A stretch of DNA of 38,562 nt from Acidimicrobiales bacterium (GTDB taxonomy: Bacteria; Actinomycetota; Acidimicrobiia; Acidimicrobiales; Aldehydirespiratoraceae), in contig JAQWLJ010000050.1 of the NCBI GenBank assembly GCA_029247365.1, positions 1 to 38,562 of the forward strand, read 5' to 3'. A program made the position numbers and the translations under genes. Each line of letters starts with the position of its first letter. The first letter of the stretch is position 1. Shown here piece by piece: positions 1 to 7,315 of this stretch. Below the pieces are notes generated by a model. That model worked only from the letters and a program-made list of their open reading frames with translations, searched no databases and was not told the origin of the DNA.

Positions 1-1
1 C

Positions 2-403
2 GACTGCGTGCACAGCGGCCGCGACGCCGTGACCTTGGACCTCGAAGGCACCAGTGCGGATGGCACCTACGTGAGCGACTGGGTGTTCACCCCGGGATCC
101 GGGGATCTCGACGAGTGCAATGGGGCATTCGTCGACGGCGAGTACGTGTACTTCATCACCAACGACTACCCCTACATTCCTCCCTGCCTCATGGGTGAAG
201 CGACCGCCGGAGCTGGCGGCCCTAGCGGCGCGGCACCAGGTGCCGGCCCCAAGTTCAACGAACTCGCCGCCGCACTCGGTGTCACCGTCGACGAGTTGCA
301 AGCTGTTCTGCCGCCGCCCGGCGAGGCGCTCGACGACTCAGCCACAGCACTCGGAGTGACTGTCGAAGAACTCATCACCGCTCTCCCGACCCCGCCCCGC
401 TGA
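2..403 (+). CDS. YHYH-domain protein, C-terminal part (5' end outside window)
   Basis: The reading frame is open from the left edge, so only the C-terminal ~133 residues are visible. The stretch LDECNGAFVDGEYVYFITND followed by YPYIPPC resembles the end of YHYH-domain proteins, secreted proteins of unknown function whose domain ends in a similar L-D-x-C-N-G ... DxPYxxxC pattern. Here the histidines of the name-giving YHYH motif are replaced (YVYF). After the domain comes a Gly/Ala/Pro-rich linker and two imperfect repeats, each built on ALGVTV(D/E)EL followed by a Pro-rich turn. The repeats could be a small helical tail or adaptor; I do not know their role. A GTG at 8 is in frame but need not be the true start. 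Family assignment is moderately sure; function is unknown. Confidence 0.6.
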   Translation, partial: DCVHSGRDAVTLDLEGTSADGTYVSDWVFTPGSGDLDECNGAFVDGEYVYFITNDYPYIPPCLMGEATAGAGGPSGAAPGAGPKFNELAAALGVTVDELQAVLPPPGEALDDSATALGVTVEELITALPTPPR

Positions 404-857
404 TCCGCTGGCGGTGGGCCATGACAAGGATGCCTTCCCATTCAGGAACCAACCAATCTTCTCCTTGGCTCGATTCGCCGAAGATCAACACTCGCTCCCA
501 TGCCACGCGCCCCAGTTCGGCCACGAAAACCGTGTGATCAGATCGCCAAATCGGTGTGACCAACGGCCGTGCCACACCGACATACGCACCACGCCAGGCC
601 AAACGGATTTCTACTAATCCCCCTTCTTAGGCAAGTTACGTTTGGCGAGCACTGCGATCGGCCATCAGCGAGTAGCTGGGGCGATCATTCTCCTGGGTTG
701 GACGCCTGGGTCCCGGTGTTTTGCTGCAGACAAGTGGCGAGAACGCGCTTCAACCTCAAGGTCGACCGGAAAGGGCCGTGCCCGCTTCAACGGTAATAGA
801 GCGGCGTGAGTTGCTGCCCGGCGGGCGGTTGATTACCGAGTGTGGCAGGGTGGCGAT
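404..857. other. intergenic region without a convincing gene
   Basis: About 450 bp between the YHYH tail and the histidine phosphatase. Short open frames occur on both strands, but none has a ribosome binding site, recognisable protein pattern or sustained codon bias. The only structure I see is a perfect 8-bp inverted repeat at 551-580. The promoter of the downstream phosphatase presumably lies in the last ~100 bp. Confidence 0.5.
551..580. repeat. 8-bp perfect inverted repeat (hairpin or operator)
   Basis: TCGGTGTG at 551-558 is matched exactly by CACACCGA at 573-580, with a 14-nt loop that itself contains the palindrome ACGGCCGT. No T-run follows, so it is not a standard intrinsic terminator. 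It could be a transcript hairpin after the YHYH gene or a protein binding site; the sequence does not decide. Confidence 0.4.
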
Positions 858-1439
858 GTGTTGCTTCTCCTGCGCCATGGTCAGACGTCAGCGAACGCTG
901 AAGGCCGGCTTCAGGGTGGCTCCGACATTTCCCTTGATGAGATCGGTGAGGGTCAGGCCCGCTCGATCGGTCAACATATTTCTGACCGGTGGGCCATTGA
1001 TCGGGTTGTAACAAGCTCAAAGCGGCGTGCTCAGGAGACGGCAAACCTCGCCGGATTCGGGGAGCACGAAACAGTTATCGATAATCGTTGGACCGAAATT
1101 GACTTTGGTGAGTTTGAGGACGCAAGTGTTGGAGGAGCTGTCGCCACGCTGAGCACACTTTGGCGGTCAGACCTCGAGTATGTCCCACCGGGTGGGGAGT
1201 CACTTGCTGCCTTGCATCGGCGGGTTGCAGCGGCAACGGAGGAGCTGATCCAAGAGGCTCGGCACAGCAATATCCTGGTGGTGACACATGCAACGCCGAT
1301 TAAGTCGGCGATTATCTGGGCAACCCAGGGTCCGCCCTCAATGATTATGAATCTTTGGGTCACGCCAGGAGCTTTGTCAGTGCTGGGTCATCAGCACGAC
1401 AATGTTGTGCTTCGGCAATTCAACCGCAGCTCGAACTAG
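858..1439 (+). CDS. histidine phosphatase family protein (phosphoglycerate mutase-like)
   Basis: A 193-residue protein opening with LLLLRHGQT, the RHG motif carrying the phosphorylated histidine (H7) of the histidine phosphatase superfamily. Further family features are the Arg-rich TSSKRRAQETA region, a GGESLAALHRRV segment, and the second catalytic histidine in LVVTHATPIK near the C-terminus. Such enzymes remove phosphate from small molecules (phosphoglycerate, alpha-ribazole phosphate, sugar phosphates); the substrate cannot be told here. I chose GTG 858 because the motif then starts at residue 6, as usual, and a CAGGG lies about 7 nt upstream; the alternative GTG 840 adds six residues. The gene is convergent with the next VOC gene (8-bp gap), so it need not belong to the catabolic locus. 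Confidence 0.85.
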   Translation: MLLLLRHGQTSANAEGRLQGGSDISLDEIGEGQARSIGQHISDRWAIDRVVTSSKRRAQETANLAGFGEHETVIDNRWTEIDFGEFEDASVGGAVATLSTLWRSDLEYVPPGGESLAALHRRVAAATEELIQEARHSNILVVTHATPIKSAIIWATQGPPSMIMNLWVTPGALSVLGHQHDNVVLRQFNRSSN

Positions 1440-1447
1440 CGGGCCAT

Positions 1448-1921
1448 CTATTTTGCAGTCCACCGCTCTTGAAGCGTGGCAAAAACACCCTGGTCCCATG
1501 AGAATTCGACCATGTTCCCGTCGGGGTCGCGCAGCATCGTGATGAAGCCGATCGGCGGTGGCATCATCGTTGGAGGCATGCCCAGACATCCTCCGGCGGC
1601 TCCCTTTGCAGCAGCGTCTTCGACAGCTTCACGGGTGGGCAGCTCCATGCCGAGGTGTGCAAATGGCGCGAGTGTCGCCAAAGGACTCCCGGCAAAGGGG
1701 TCTGAACCTTCAAAGAATTGGGCGAGAACAAGGATGAACGGATTGTTGGTTTCGCCCTCCATTCCGAGCCAGGCGCCGTAACCCATCTCATCTTCGCGTC
1801 GATCAATGAGGCAGAGGGGGGTGTATTCGGTGTACCACGCAATAGTGGCATCAATGTCCTTGACCCGAAGCGCGATGTGGGTCCAGCGGGGTTCGGTTGG
1901 GTGGAGCTCATAGGTCGCCAT
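1448..1921 (-). CDS. VOC (glyoxalase/dioxygenase fold) family protein
   Basis: 157 residues with two beta-alpha-beta-beta-beta modules of the vicinal oxygen chelate fold. Candidate metal ligands are H15 (WTHIAL), H89 (FAHLGMEL) and E139 in RDPDGNMVEF, the usual C-terminal signature, so the site appears able to bind metal. VOC proteins include glyoxalase I, epimerases, extradiol dioxygenases and resistance proteins; the reaction cannot be assigned. The gene is transcribed away from the GntR regulator. The shared region 1922-2042 holds two copies of the locus operator, the nearest 27 bp from this start, so it is probably part of the regulon. The start ATG at 1921 places the first ligand at the usual distance from the N-terminus. 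Confidence 0.85.
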   Translation of the reverse strand: MATYELHPTEPRWTHIALRVKDIDATIAWYTEYTPLCLIDRREDEMGYGAWLGMEGETNNPFILVLAQFFEGSDPFAGSPLATLAPFAHLGMELPTREAVEDAAAKGAAGGCLGMPPTMMPPPIGFITMLRDPDGNMVEFSWDQGVFATLQERWTAK

Positions 1922-1947
1922 AGTCAGAAGGTAGCAGACTGGTCCGA

Positions 1948-1958
1948 TGGTCAGACCG
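1948..1958. promoter_or_regulatory. predicted GntR operator, copy 1 (one mismatch)
   Basis: TGGTCAGACCG matches the locus consensus TGGTCTKACCA except at the outer base of the right half-site and the central position. It lies upstream of the VOC gene on the minus strand, in the divergent region shared with the regulator gene. Another half-site, TGGTC, lies just to its left at 1940-1944. Confidence 0.6.
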
Positions 1959-1990
1959 CGAGTCAGCGTGTCCGAGCGCGTCTGGTATGT

Positions 1991-2001
1991 TGGTAGGACC
2001 A
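1991..2001. promoter_or_regulatory. predicted GntR operator, copy 2 (autoregulation)
   Basis: TGGTAGGACCA has perfect TGGT/ACCA arms around three bases. It overlaps a possible -10 element, TATGTT at 1986-1991 preceded by TGG, and sits 41 bp before the regulator's ATG. Binding here would block the regulator's own promoter, as is common for FadR-subfamily repressors. Confidence 0.7.
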
Positions 2002-2042
2002 GAACCCCATGTAGTCATCCACGCCGAGAGCGAGGAGTGTTG

Positions 2043-2756
2043 ATGTCTGAAGAGCCGTTTGCGCCAATTTCCCGAACCACGGTGAGTTCGCAAATCCGGG
2101 CCCAGCTTCTAGAACGCGTCACCACCGGCGAACTCGCCCCTGGCTCACCGATGCCCTCTGAGCGCGAACTGAGCGAACGGTTTGGAGTCGCTCGAACTTC
2201 GGTTCGTGAAGCAATGCAAGGACTTGTATCGATGGGGGTCGTGGAGCGGCGCGGGAATCGGTCCCATGTTGCCGAGCACTTGCCGGAAATTGTCTTCGAT
2301 CCTGCCGGTGAGGGAAAATCCTTTGTCTCTGGCCTGTTTGAGACGCGGCTCGTGCTCGAGGTCCCTCTGTTCGAGTTGGCCACCGAACGCGCCTCGGCCG
2401 AAGAGCGAGCGCACGTAGCGGTTCTAGCCAAGCGGTTCGACGATTTGCTCGACCTCGCCGGATTCCGACGACTGGATCGCGAATTCCACACGACCATTGC
2501 AGCGTGTTGTGGCAACCCGCTCCTCATTGAGCTGTACGGCAAGGTTCTTGATCGGCTTTTCCGCTCCGGGGAATTCTCGGCATTGCTTACGGCAGAAGAC
2601 AATCGGTCAGAAGTCGACCGAATTATCGAGAAATCGTCAGCAGCGCATCGTGAGATCGCCGACACGTTCGTTTCTGGCGACGTTAAAGCGATGGGCGAAG
2701 CAGCCCGCCGCCACCTCCGTGAGGTCGAACGATCGATGGTCTACGAGCTCGACTAG
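2043..2756 (+). CDS. GntR-family transcriptional regulator, FadR subfamily (FCD domain)
   Basis: 237 residues. Residues ~10-75 form a GntR winged helix (SSQIRAQLLERV, then GSPMPSERELSERFGVA and RTSVREAMQGL, then a wing around RGNRSHVAE). The remainder is an all-helical FCD ligand-binding domain with FHTTIAACCGNPLL, AHREIAD and AARRHL, whose histidines usually hold a metal near the effector pocket. FCD regulators are mostly repressors released by an acid or other metabolite of the pathway they control. The ATG at 2043 is preceded by GAGGAG (2032-2037) and excludes a 32-residue upstream extension that does not resemble the family. The end overlaps the stop of the convergent SnoaL-like gene by four bases. 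It is the only regulator gene in the catabolic locus, and FadR-type operators precede all its transcription units. Confidence 0.93.
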   Translation: MSEEPFAPISRTTVSSQIRAQLLERVTTGELAPGSPMPSERELSERFGVARTSVREAMQGLVSMGVVERRGNRSHVAEHLPEIVFDPAGEGKSFVSGLFETRLVLEVPLFELATERASAEERAHVAVLAKRFDDLLDLAGFRRLDREFHTTIAACCGNPLLIELYGKVLDRLFRSGEFSALLTAEDNRSEVDRIIEKSSAAHREIADTFVSGDVKAMGEAARRHLREVERSMVYELD

Positions 2757-3202
2757 CTAGCTGGTTGACCCGATACACCAAAGGCAGCGAGCGCCGTTTG
2801 CGCCTCGCCACTTACCTGGGTGAGAAATGCAGCACTGTCCCAATAGTCGGTGCGATGGGTGATGAGACCGTTAACGATCCGCAGGCGCTGAGCACCGCGG
2901 ATAACGAACGAGGCCGTGGATTTCCAGCTTGCGCGCATTGTGTAAAAGACGGCAACGTCGGAGCCATCAGTCACGAGATATTCAATCTCGTACTGAAGCC
3001 CCGCCATGTCGCTAAGGAAACCGACCAAGCGTGCTGCATACTCGGTTCGCCCTAAGCAGCCGGTGCCGAGCGCGGCTGTGTGTTCGTTGATGAAGTCTGG
3101 AGAAACGTGGGCAGAAATCATTTTGGGATCTGCGGTCGCAAAGGAGGCGAAATAGCTTTCGGCGACAGCCCGCGCTTGCGATTGTTGACTGGATTCGGCC
3201 AC
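2753..3202 (-). CDS. SnoaL-like / NTF2-fold protein
   Basis: 149 residues with the pattern of the SnoaL-like branch of the NTF2 fold: an N-terminal helix (VAESYFASFATAD), FINEHTA, then strands rich in aromatic and charged residues (YEIEYLVTDGSDVAVFYTMRA) and RLRIVNGLITHRTDYWD. Members act as isomerases, cyclases, hydratases or accessory proteins in catabolic clusters; the role here is unknown. The frame stays open far upstream, but that extension runs through the Rieske gene on the other strand and lacks protein character. I place the start at GTG 3202, because a TATAGT -10 (complement of 3210-3215) puts the transcript start at or next to this codon, suggesting a leaderless message. GTG 3211 is an alternative. 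Confidence 0.75.
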   Translation of the reverse strand: MAESSQQSQARAVAESYFASFATADPKMISAHVSPDFINEHTAALGTGCLGRTEYAARLVGFLSDMAGLQYEIEYLVTDGSDVAVFYTMRASWKSTASFVIRGAQRLRIVNGLITHRTDYWDSAAFLTQVSGEAQTALAAFGVSGQPAS

Positions 3203-3233
3203 GTCCCTCACTATAGAGTGCTCACTGGTCAGT

Positions 3234-3244
3234 TGGTCTGACCA
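3234..3244. promoter_or_regulatory. predicted GntR operator, copy 3 (divergent promoter)
   Basis: TGGTCTGACCA, identical in all positions to the copy at 4284. It lies between the divergent SnoaL-like and Rieske genes, with a further half-site (ACTGGTCAGT, itself palindromic) immediately to the left at 3224-3233. One bound regulator could control both directions. Confidence 0.8.
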
Positions 3245-3274
3245 CCTATGGCAGAGTGTTGTGAGGGCCTTTCG

Positions 3275-4270
3275 ATGACAAGCTTCGTGCACCGGCCGGC
3301 TCTGCAAGGCGCGTGGTTTCCCGTCGCCGAAGTCGCCGATCTTGGTGTGTCGCCTCTTGCAGTGACACTGCTCGGGGAGCGTTTGGTGATTTGGCGGGGG
3401 AGTGATGGTGTTCTTGTCGTTGCCCTCGATTCTTGCCCCCATCGTGAGGCGCCACTTTCGATCGGCACGCTCATTGATGGCGAGCTGAGCTGCGCGTATC
3501 ACGGCTGGAAGTTCAGCGCGGAGGGCCGATGTGTATTGGTCCCTTCGTCGGGCACGGATGCCCCGGTTGCGCGCGCCGCCCATCTTTCTTGTCGTCGTGT
3601 CGAGGAGCGCTACGGACTCATCTGGGTTTGTCCCGGACAACCGACTGGCGCGATCCCGAAGATCGTTCAGGACGACGACTCATCGTTTCGTCGGCTCAAT
3701 AGTGGTGTCGAGGAGTGGGAGGTCTCCACGCCACGACTTGTTGACAACTTCATGGATTTCAGTCACTTCCCGTGGGTTCACACCGGCACCTTTGGGGCCG
3801 GGCAGAATCCTGAGGTCCCGAAGCTAGATCTCGGCCAACTCGATGACGACTTCTTTGGCTACGTCTACGAGGTTGACGCAGCGAATCCTGATGAAGCGTC
3901 GGCGGTGAGTGGCAGCGACGACGACGTCGTGCACCGTGTAATGACCACTGGATTCTCGCTCCCATTCATTGTGCGTAGCACGATTCGGTATGACGATGGC
4001 CTCCAACACATACTTTTACTGTGCAGCACCCCAATCGACGATCTGCGGTCGTATTTCACATTCGTGGTATGGCGAAACGACGATCATTCTGTCGACCCGG
4101 AGGAGATCATTGCCTTCGATCGCGCCATCGGCGCCGAAGATAAAGCGATGCTCGAACAGGTGCCAGGCACGCTACCTCTGGAGCGGACGGGGCTCACTAG
4201 CGTGCAGTCCGACAAGCCGTCGGTTGAATGGCGGCGCCGCTTTGCTGAATTGATCGAGGTGAGAGACTGA
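3275..4270 (+). CDS. Rieske non-heme iron oxygenase, VanA/demethylase type
   Basis: 331 residues. The Rieske [2Fe-2S] ligands are C54-x-H56 and C73-x2-H76 (CPH ... CAYHGW). The catalytic iron site is D161-F-S-H164-x4-H169 in NFMDFSHFPWVH, with the bridging Asp in place. Length and the DFSHFPWVH motif fit the vanillate O-demethylase / caffeine N-demethylase branch, whose members remove O- or N-methyl groups or hydroxylate rings using electrons from a separate reductase. An ATG at 3248 is in frame, but ATG 3275 has GAGGG 8 nt upstream and makes every motif position coincide with its paralogue at 20946-21938. The gene has an operator 30 bp upstream. Substrate unknown; no reductase in the window. 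Confidence 0.9.
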   Translation: MTSFVHRPALQGAWFPVAEVADLGVSPLAVTLLGERLVIWRGSDGVLVVALDSCPHREAPLSIGTLIDGELSCAYHGWKFSAEGRCVLVPSSGTDAPVARAAHLSCRRVEERYGLIWVCPGQPTGAIPKIVQDDDSSFRRLNSGVEEWEVSTPRLVDNFMDFSHFPWVHTGTFGAGQNPEVPKLDLGQLDDDFFGYVYEVDAANPDEASAVSGSDDDVVHRVMTTGFSLPFIVRSTIRYDDGLQHILLLCSTPIDDLRSYFTFVVWRNDDHSVDPEEIIAFDRAIGAEDKAMLEQVPGTLPLERTGLTSVQSDKPSVEWRRRFAELIEVRD

Positions 4271-4283
4271 TGCCTTTCTGGTA

Positions 4284-4294
4284 TGGTCTGACCA
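4284..4294. promoter_or_regulatory. predicted GntR operator, copy 4 (main operon)
   Basis: TGGTCTGACCA, extended to the 13-bp palindrome ATGGTCTGACCAT (4283-4295). It lies in the 61-bp gap before the first gene of the long operon and, like copy 2, follows TCTGGTAT, which could serve as an extended -10. Confidence 0.8.
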
Positions 4295-4331
4295 TCAGTC
4301 CACGTAACTCATCCTTTGAAGAGAGCTACCA

Positions 4332-4820
4332 GTGAGCATTACCGGAATGAACCACGCGGTGCTCTACGTACGCGATAGCGACGCTCACAAAGCGTTCTAT
4401 GAGGACCTGCTTGGGTTTCGGACAATGATCCATGTCCCTGGCCAACTCGCCTTTCTCCAAGCGCCGAACTCCGAAAACCATCACGACATTGCCTTCTTTA
4501 CCGTAGGCAGCGGGGCGGGGCCGTCCGTGGCCGGCAAACAAACCGTTGGCATGTACCACCTCGCCTGGGAGGTCGCGACCCTGCCTGAGCTTGCCGAGAT
4601 GCGCGACCGACTTCAAGCCGCGGGGGTACTTAAGGGCGCCTCGGACCACGGTGTCAACAAAAGCCTCTACTGCATGGATCCTGACGGGTTGGAATTCGAG
4701 GTGATGTGGCTAGTGCCACCCGACCGTTGGGGGGCCGACGCCCACGAAGCGATCGTTCGTCCGCTTGACCTCGACGCTGACCTCGTTCGCTTCGCCGACC
4801 TTGTAGACAACCAATCATGA
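4332..4820 (+). CDS. VOC family protein, extradiol-dioxygenase-like single module pair
   Basis: 162 residues. Candidate metal triad H8 (MNHAVLYV), H76 (YHLAWEV) and E123 (DPDGLEFEVMW) matches the His-His-Glu arrangement of type I extradiol dioxygenases and related VOC enzymes. The short length argues against a classical two-domain catechol dioxygenase, so ring cleavage is only one option; lyase, isomerase or glyoxalase chemistry is equally possible. GTG 4332 is preceded by GAAGAGAG (4318-4325). It is the first gene of the long operon that follows operator copy 4, and 27 bp separate it from the cupin. Confidence 0.85.
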   Translation: MSITGMNHAVLYVRDSDAHKAFYEDLLGFRTMIHVPGQLAFLQAPNSENHHDIAFFTVGSGAGPSVAGKQTVGMYHLAWEVATLPELAEMRDRLQAAGVLKGASDHGVNKSLYCMDPDGLEFEVMWLVPPDRWGADAHEAIVRPLDLDADLVRFADLVDNQS

Positions 4821-4847
4821 TCCCCCATCTGCGTTGAAGGACTTACT

Positions 4848-5231
4848 ATGAATCTTGCCAATCAGTTCTGCCACTTCTTTGACGACGACGAATTCAACGA
4901 GACTGATCGTCCCGGCTTTCGTCGGCGGGTGATCACCGGTGAGAACTTACAATTGTGTTTTTGGCGAATTGCCGGTGGGGTAACTGGCTCGTTCATGCAT
5001 AAGCATGACGAACACGAGCAGCTTGGGGTTATTGTGCGCGGTGCCCTGGATTTCCGTATCAGTGAGAACATCGACACACCTGAACGTGAAGTCATCGGCA
5101 CTCATCAGGCGTACCTCGCCCCTGAGGGGGTCTGGCACGGAGACAGCATCTTCGTCGGTGACGACGAATTCAACGAATGCTGGATTCTCGACGTGTTTAG
5201 TCCCCCCCGTGATGACCTGAGGGAAGGCTGA
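4848..5231 (+). CDS. small cupin-domain protein
   Basis: 127 residues forming one beta-barrel cupin. Motif 1 is seen as H51-x-H53 ... E57 followed by GVIVRG, and motif 2 as PEGVWHG with H97, so a metal site of three His plus one Glu is likely. Single-domain cupins in catabolic operons can be dioxygenases, isomerases or metabolite sensors; nothing here separates these. GAAGGA (4836-4841) precedes the ATG. The stop codon shares its last base with the ATG of the hydantoinase A gene (TGATG), so the two are translationally coupled, which hints at a joint step, for example ring modification just before ring opening. Confidence 0.85.
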   Translation: MNLANQFCHFFDDDEFNETDRPGFRRRVITGENLQLCFWRIAGGVTGSFMHKHDEHEQLGVIVRGALDFRISENIDTPEREVIGTHQAYLAPEGVWHGDSIFVGDDEFNECWILDVFSPPRDDLREG

Positions 5232-7315
5232 TGGCTGACTGGAGACTCGCCGTCGATATCGGCGGAACGTTTACCGACGTTGTGCTTCTCGACGCAGAGT
5301 CGGGCCGGGTCGTGGTCGACAAGACGCTGACGACACCGAGCGAGCCCCTCGTCGGAGTCCGGACCGGAGTCACCCGACTCCTGGCCAAGGCCGGCGTGCA
5401 TCCGGGCGACATCACAGCCCCGATCGTGCACGCCACCACCTTGATTACGAACGCGCTTATCGAGGGCAAGACCGGTCGCGCCGCGCTGGTAACCACTAAA
5501 GGTTTCGGCGACACCTTGCTGATCCGCGATGAGCATCGTTACGACATGTACGACCTGCAGATCGAGTTTCCGGCCCCGCCAATTCCGCGAGATCTCACGT
5601 TCGAACTCGAGGAGCGGGTTGGCGCAAAAGGCAAGGTTCTTGCCGACCCGACCGAAGCCGATCTTGAGACGCTCACGGCGCAACTTCGGACCGCTGACGT
5701 CGAGGCAGTCGCCGTCTGTCTCCTAAATTCCTATGTGAACTCGGCCAATGAAGAGAAGGTTGCCTCACATTTGCGGGCGAACCTTGGCGTTCCGGTCTGC
5801 ATCTCTGCGGAGATCTCGCCCCAGATCCGCGAGTACCCCCGCATGGTCACCACCTCGTGCAACGCGGCAACGATGCCTGTCATTGGCCCATATCTTGACG
5901 AGCTTCAGAAGTGGCTTGCAGCAGAGGGCTTTGGCGGTGCTGTCCTCATGATGTTGTCTAACGGTGGAGTTGTTTCTGCGGACGACGCGGCGGTCGGTCC
6001 GATTCGTCTTGTGGAATCGGGTCCTGCGGCCGGTGCACTGGCGGGCAGCTGGTTCGCCAAACGTCTCAATATCGATCGTCTGTTGTGCTTTGACATGGGT
6101 GGGACCACCGCCAAGGCCTGCCTGATCGAGTTCGGCGAACCGGAACTTACCAACACCTTCGAAGTCGCCCGTGCGTATCGGTTCAAGAAAGGTTCTGGCT
6201 TCCCTGTGTCGGTTCCGTCCGTCGATCTTGTCGAAATCGGCGCCGGTGGTGGCAGTCTTGCCCGCGTCGATCAGTTCGGTCTGCTGAAGGTTGGGCCCGA
6301 GTCCGCAGGTGCTGACCCTGGACCGGCCAGTTATGGCCAGGGTGGCACCGTTCCCGCGGTTACCGATTCCGATGTCTTGCTCGGGCTGCTTGACCCAGCA
6401 GCTTTCCTTGGTGGCGATATGCCGCTCGATGCCTCGCTGGCCGCCGCAGCTGCCCAGACTGTGGCCGACGGACTTGGCCTTGAGATGATCGACACTGCGG
6501 CAGGCGTGCACGAGGTTGTGAATCAGAACATGGCGGCGGCTGCGAGTATGCACGGCGTTGAAATGGGCGTCGATCTGCGCGGGATCCCGCTCATTGCGTT
6601 TGGTGGAGCGGGTCCGGTTCACGCCTGTGGCGTCGCCGAACTGCTCGAATCCGATCAGGTCATCTTCCCGGTCAACGCCAGCGTCCTTTCGGCGTTCGGT
6701 ACACTGGTGTCTCCCGTACGCATCGACCTAGCCCGGTCCATGCCTCGGTTGATCAAGTCGGTTGAAGCGACCGAACGTGACGATCTTCTCGATTCCCTTC
6801 GAGCCGAGGGCCGCCGGGTCCTTCAAGCCGCCGGTGTCCCCAACGGGGCCATCGTGTTTCGGTACGGCGTCGACGCCCGTTACGCCGGTCAGGGCAACGA
6901 GATTACGATCTGGGTGGGGGAGGGCGACTCGTGGCCGTCGTCCGCCGCTGAGGTCACCGCAGCATTCGAGTCCGAGTACCGGCGCATTTACGGCATGGCG
7001 ATCCCCGACGTCGAGGTCGAAGCAATCACTTGGCGTCTGTCGGCATCGGCAACAACCTCCGTGGTGGAGCCCGACGATTCCATCGAGCCGGCCTCAGGTG
7101 AACTCAAACCAACGTCGACTCGACCCATGATCTTTGGTCGAGGTATGGCGCCAGTCGTTGCGCCGGTCTACGACCGCAGCACGCTCGGTGCAGGCTCGAC
7201 CTTCGACGGACCAGCTGTCGTAGAAGAAAGAGAAACGACATCGGTCATCCGCCCGGGATGGTCGGTCGAGGTGGCGCCGGACGGCAGCCTCATCGCAACG
7301 AGGGAGCAATCGTGA
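5231..7315 (+). CDS. hydantoinase/oxoprolinase family subunit A (HyuA-like)
   Basis: 694 residues, the usual length for HyuA-type subunits. The N-terminal ASKHA nucleotide-binding motif is clear (AVDIGGTFTDVVLLD), followed by VESGPAAGALAG, a second phosphate motif CFDMGGTTAKACLI, and the family signature IGAGGGSLARVD with GADPGPASYG. Together with subunit B these enzymes use ATP to open cyclic amides (N-methylhydantoin, 5-oxoproline, caprolactam); carboxylases for acetone or acetophenone belong to the same superfamily. The stop overlaps the HyuB start by four bases (GTGA), the typical coupling for stoichiometric subunits. In this operon it probably performs an ATP-driven lactam or ring opening; the exact substrate is not determined. 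Confidence 0.92.
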   Translation: MADWRLAVDIGGTFTDVVLLDAESGRVVVDKTLTTPSEPLVGVRTGVTRLLAKAGVHPGDITAPIVHATTLITNALIEGKTGRAALVTTKGFGDTLLIRDEHRYDMYDLQIEFPAPPIPRDLTFELEERVGAKGKVLADPTEADLETLTAQLRTADVEAVAVCLLNSYVNSANEEKVASHLRANLGVPVCISAEISPQIREYPRMVTTSCNAATMPVIGPYLDELQKWLAAEGFGGAVLMMLSNGGVVSADDAAVGPIRLVESGPAAGALAGSWFAKRLNIDRLLCFDMGGTTAKACLIEFGEPELTNTFEVARAYRFKKGSGFPVSVPSVDLVEIGAGGGSLARVDQFGLLKVGPESAGADPGPASYGQGGTVPAVTDSDVLLGLLDPAAFLGGDMPLDASLAAAAAQTVADGLGLEMIDTAAGVHEVVNQNMAAAASMHGVEMGVDLRGIPLIAFGGAGPVHACGVAELLESDQVIFPVNASVLSAFGTLVSPVRIDLARSMPRLIKSVEATERDDLLDSLRAEGRRVLQAAGVPNGAIVFRYGVDARYAGQGNEITIWVGEGDSWPSSAAEVTAAFESEYRRIYGMAIPDVEVEAITWRLSASATTSVVEPDDSIEPASGELKPTSTRPMIFGRGMAPVVAPVYDRSTLGAGSTFDGPAVVEERETTSVIRPGWSVEVAPDGSLIATREQS

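Noticed and set aside
721-1011. 96-codon open frame on the plus strand overlapping the histidine phosphatase start
   Set aside because: It overlaps the RHG-containing frame, has no ribosome binding site and no recognisable protein pattern.
4332-4820. Catechol 2,3-dioxygenase
   Set aside because: It has the His-His-Glu triad but at 162 residues is only one module pair, so ring cleavage cannot be claimed.
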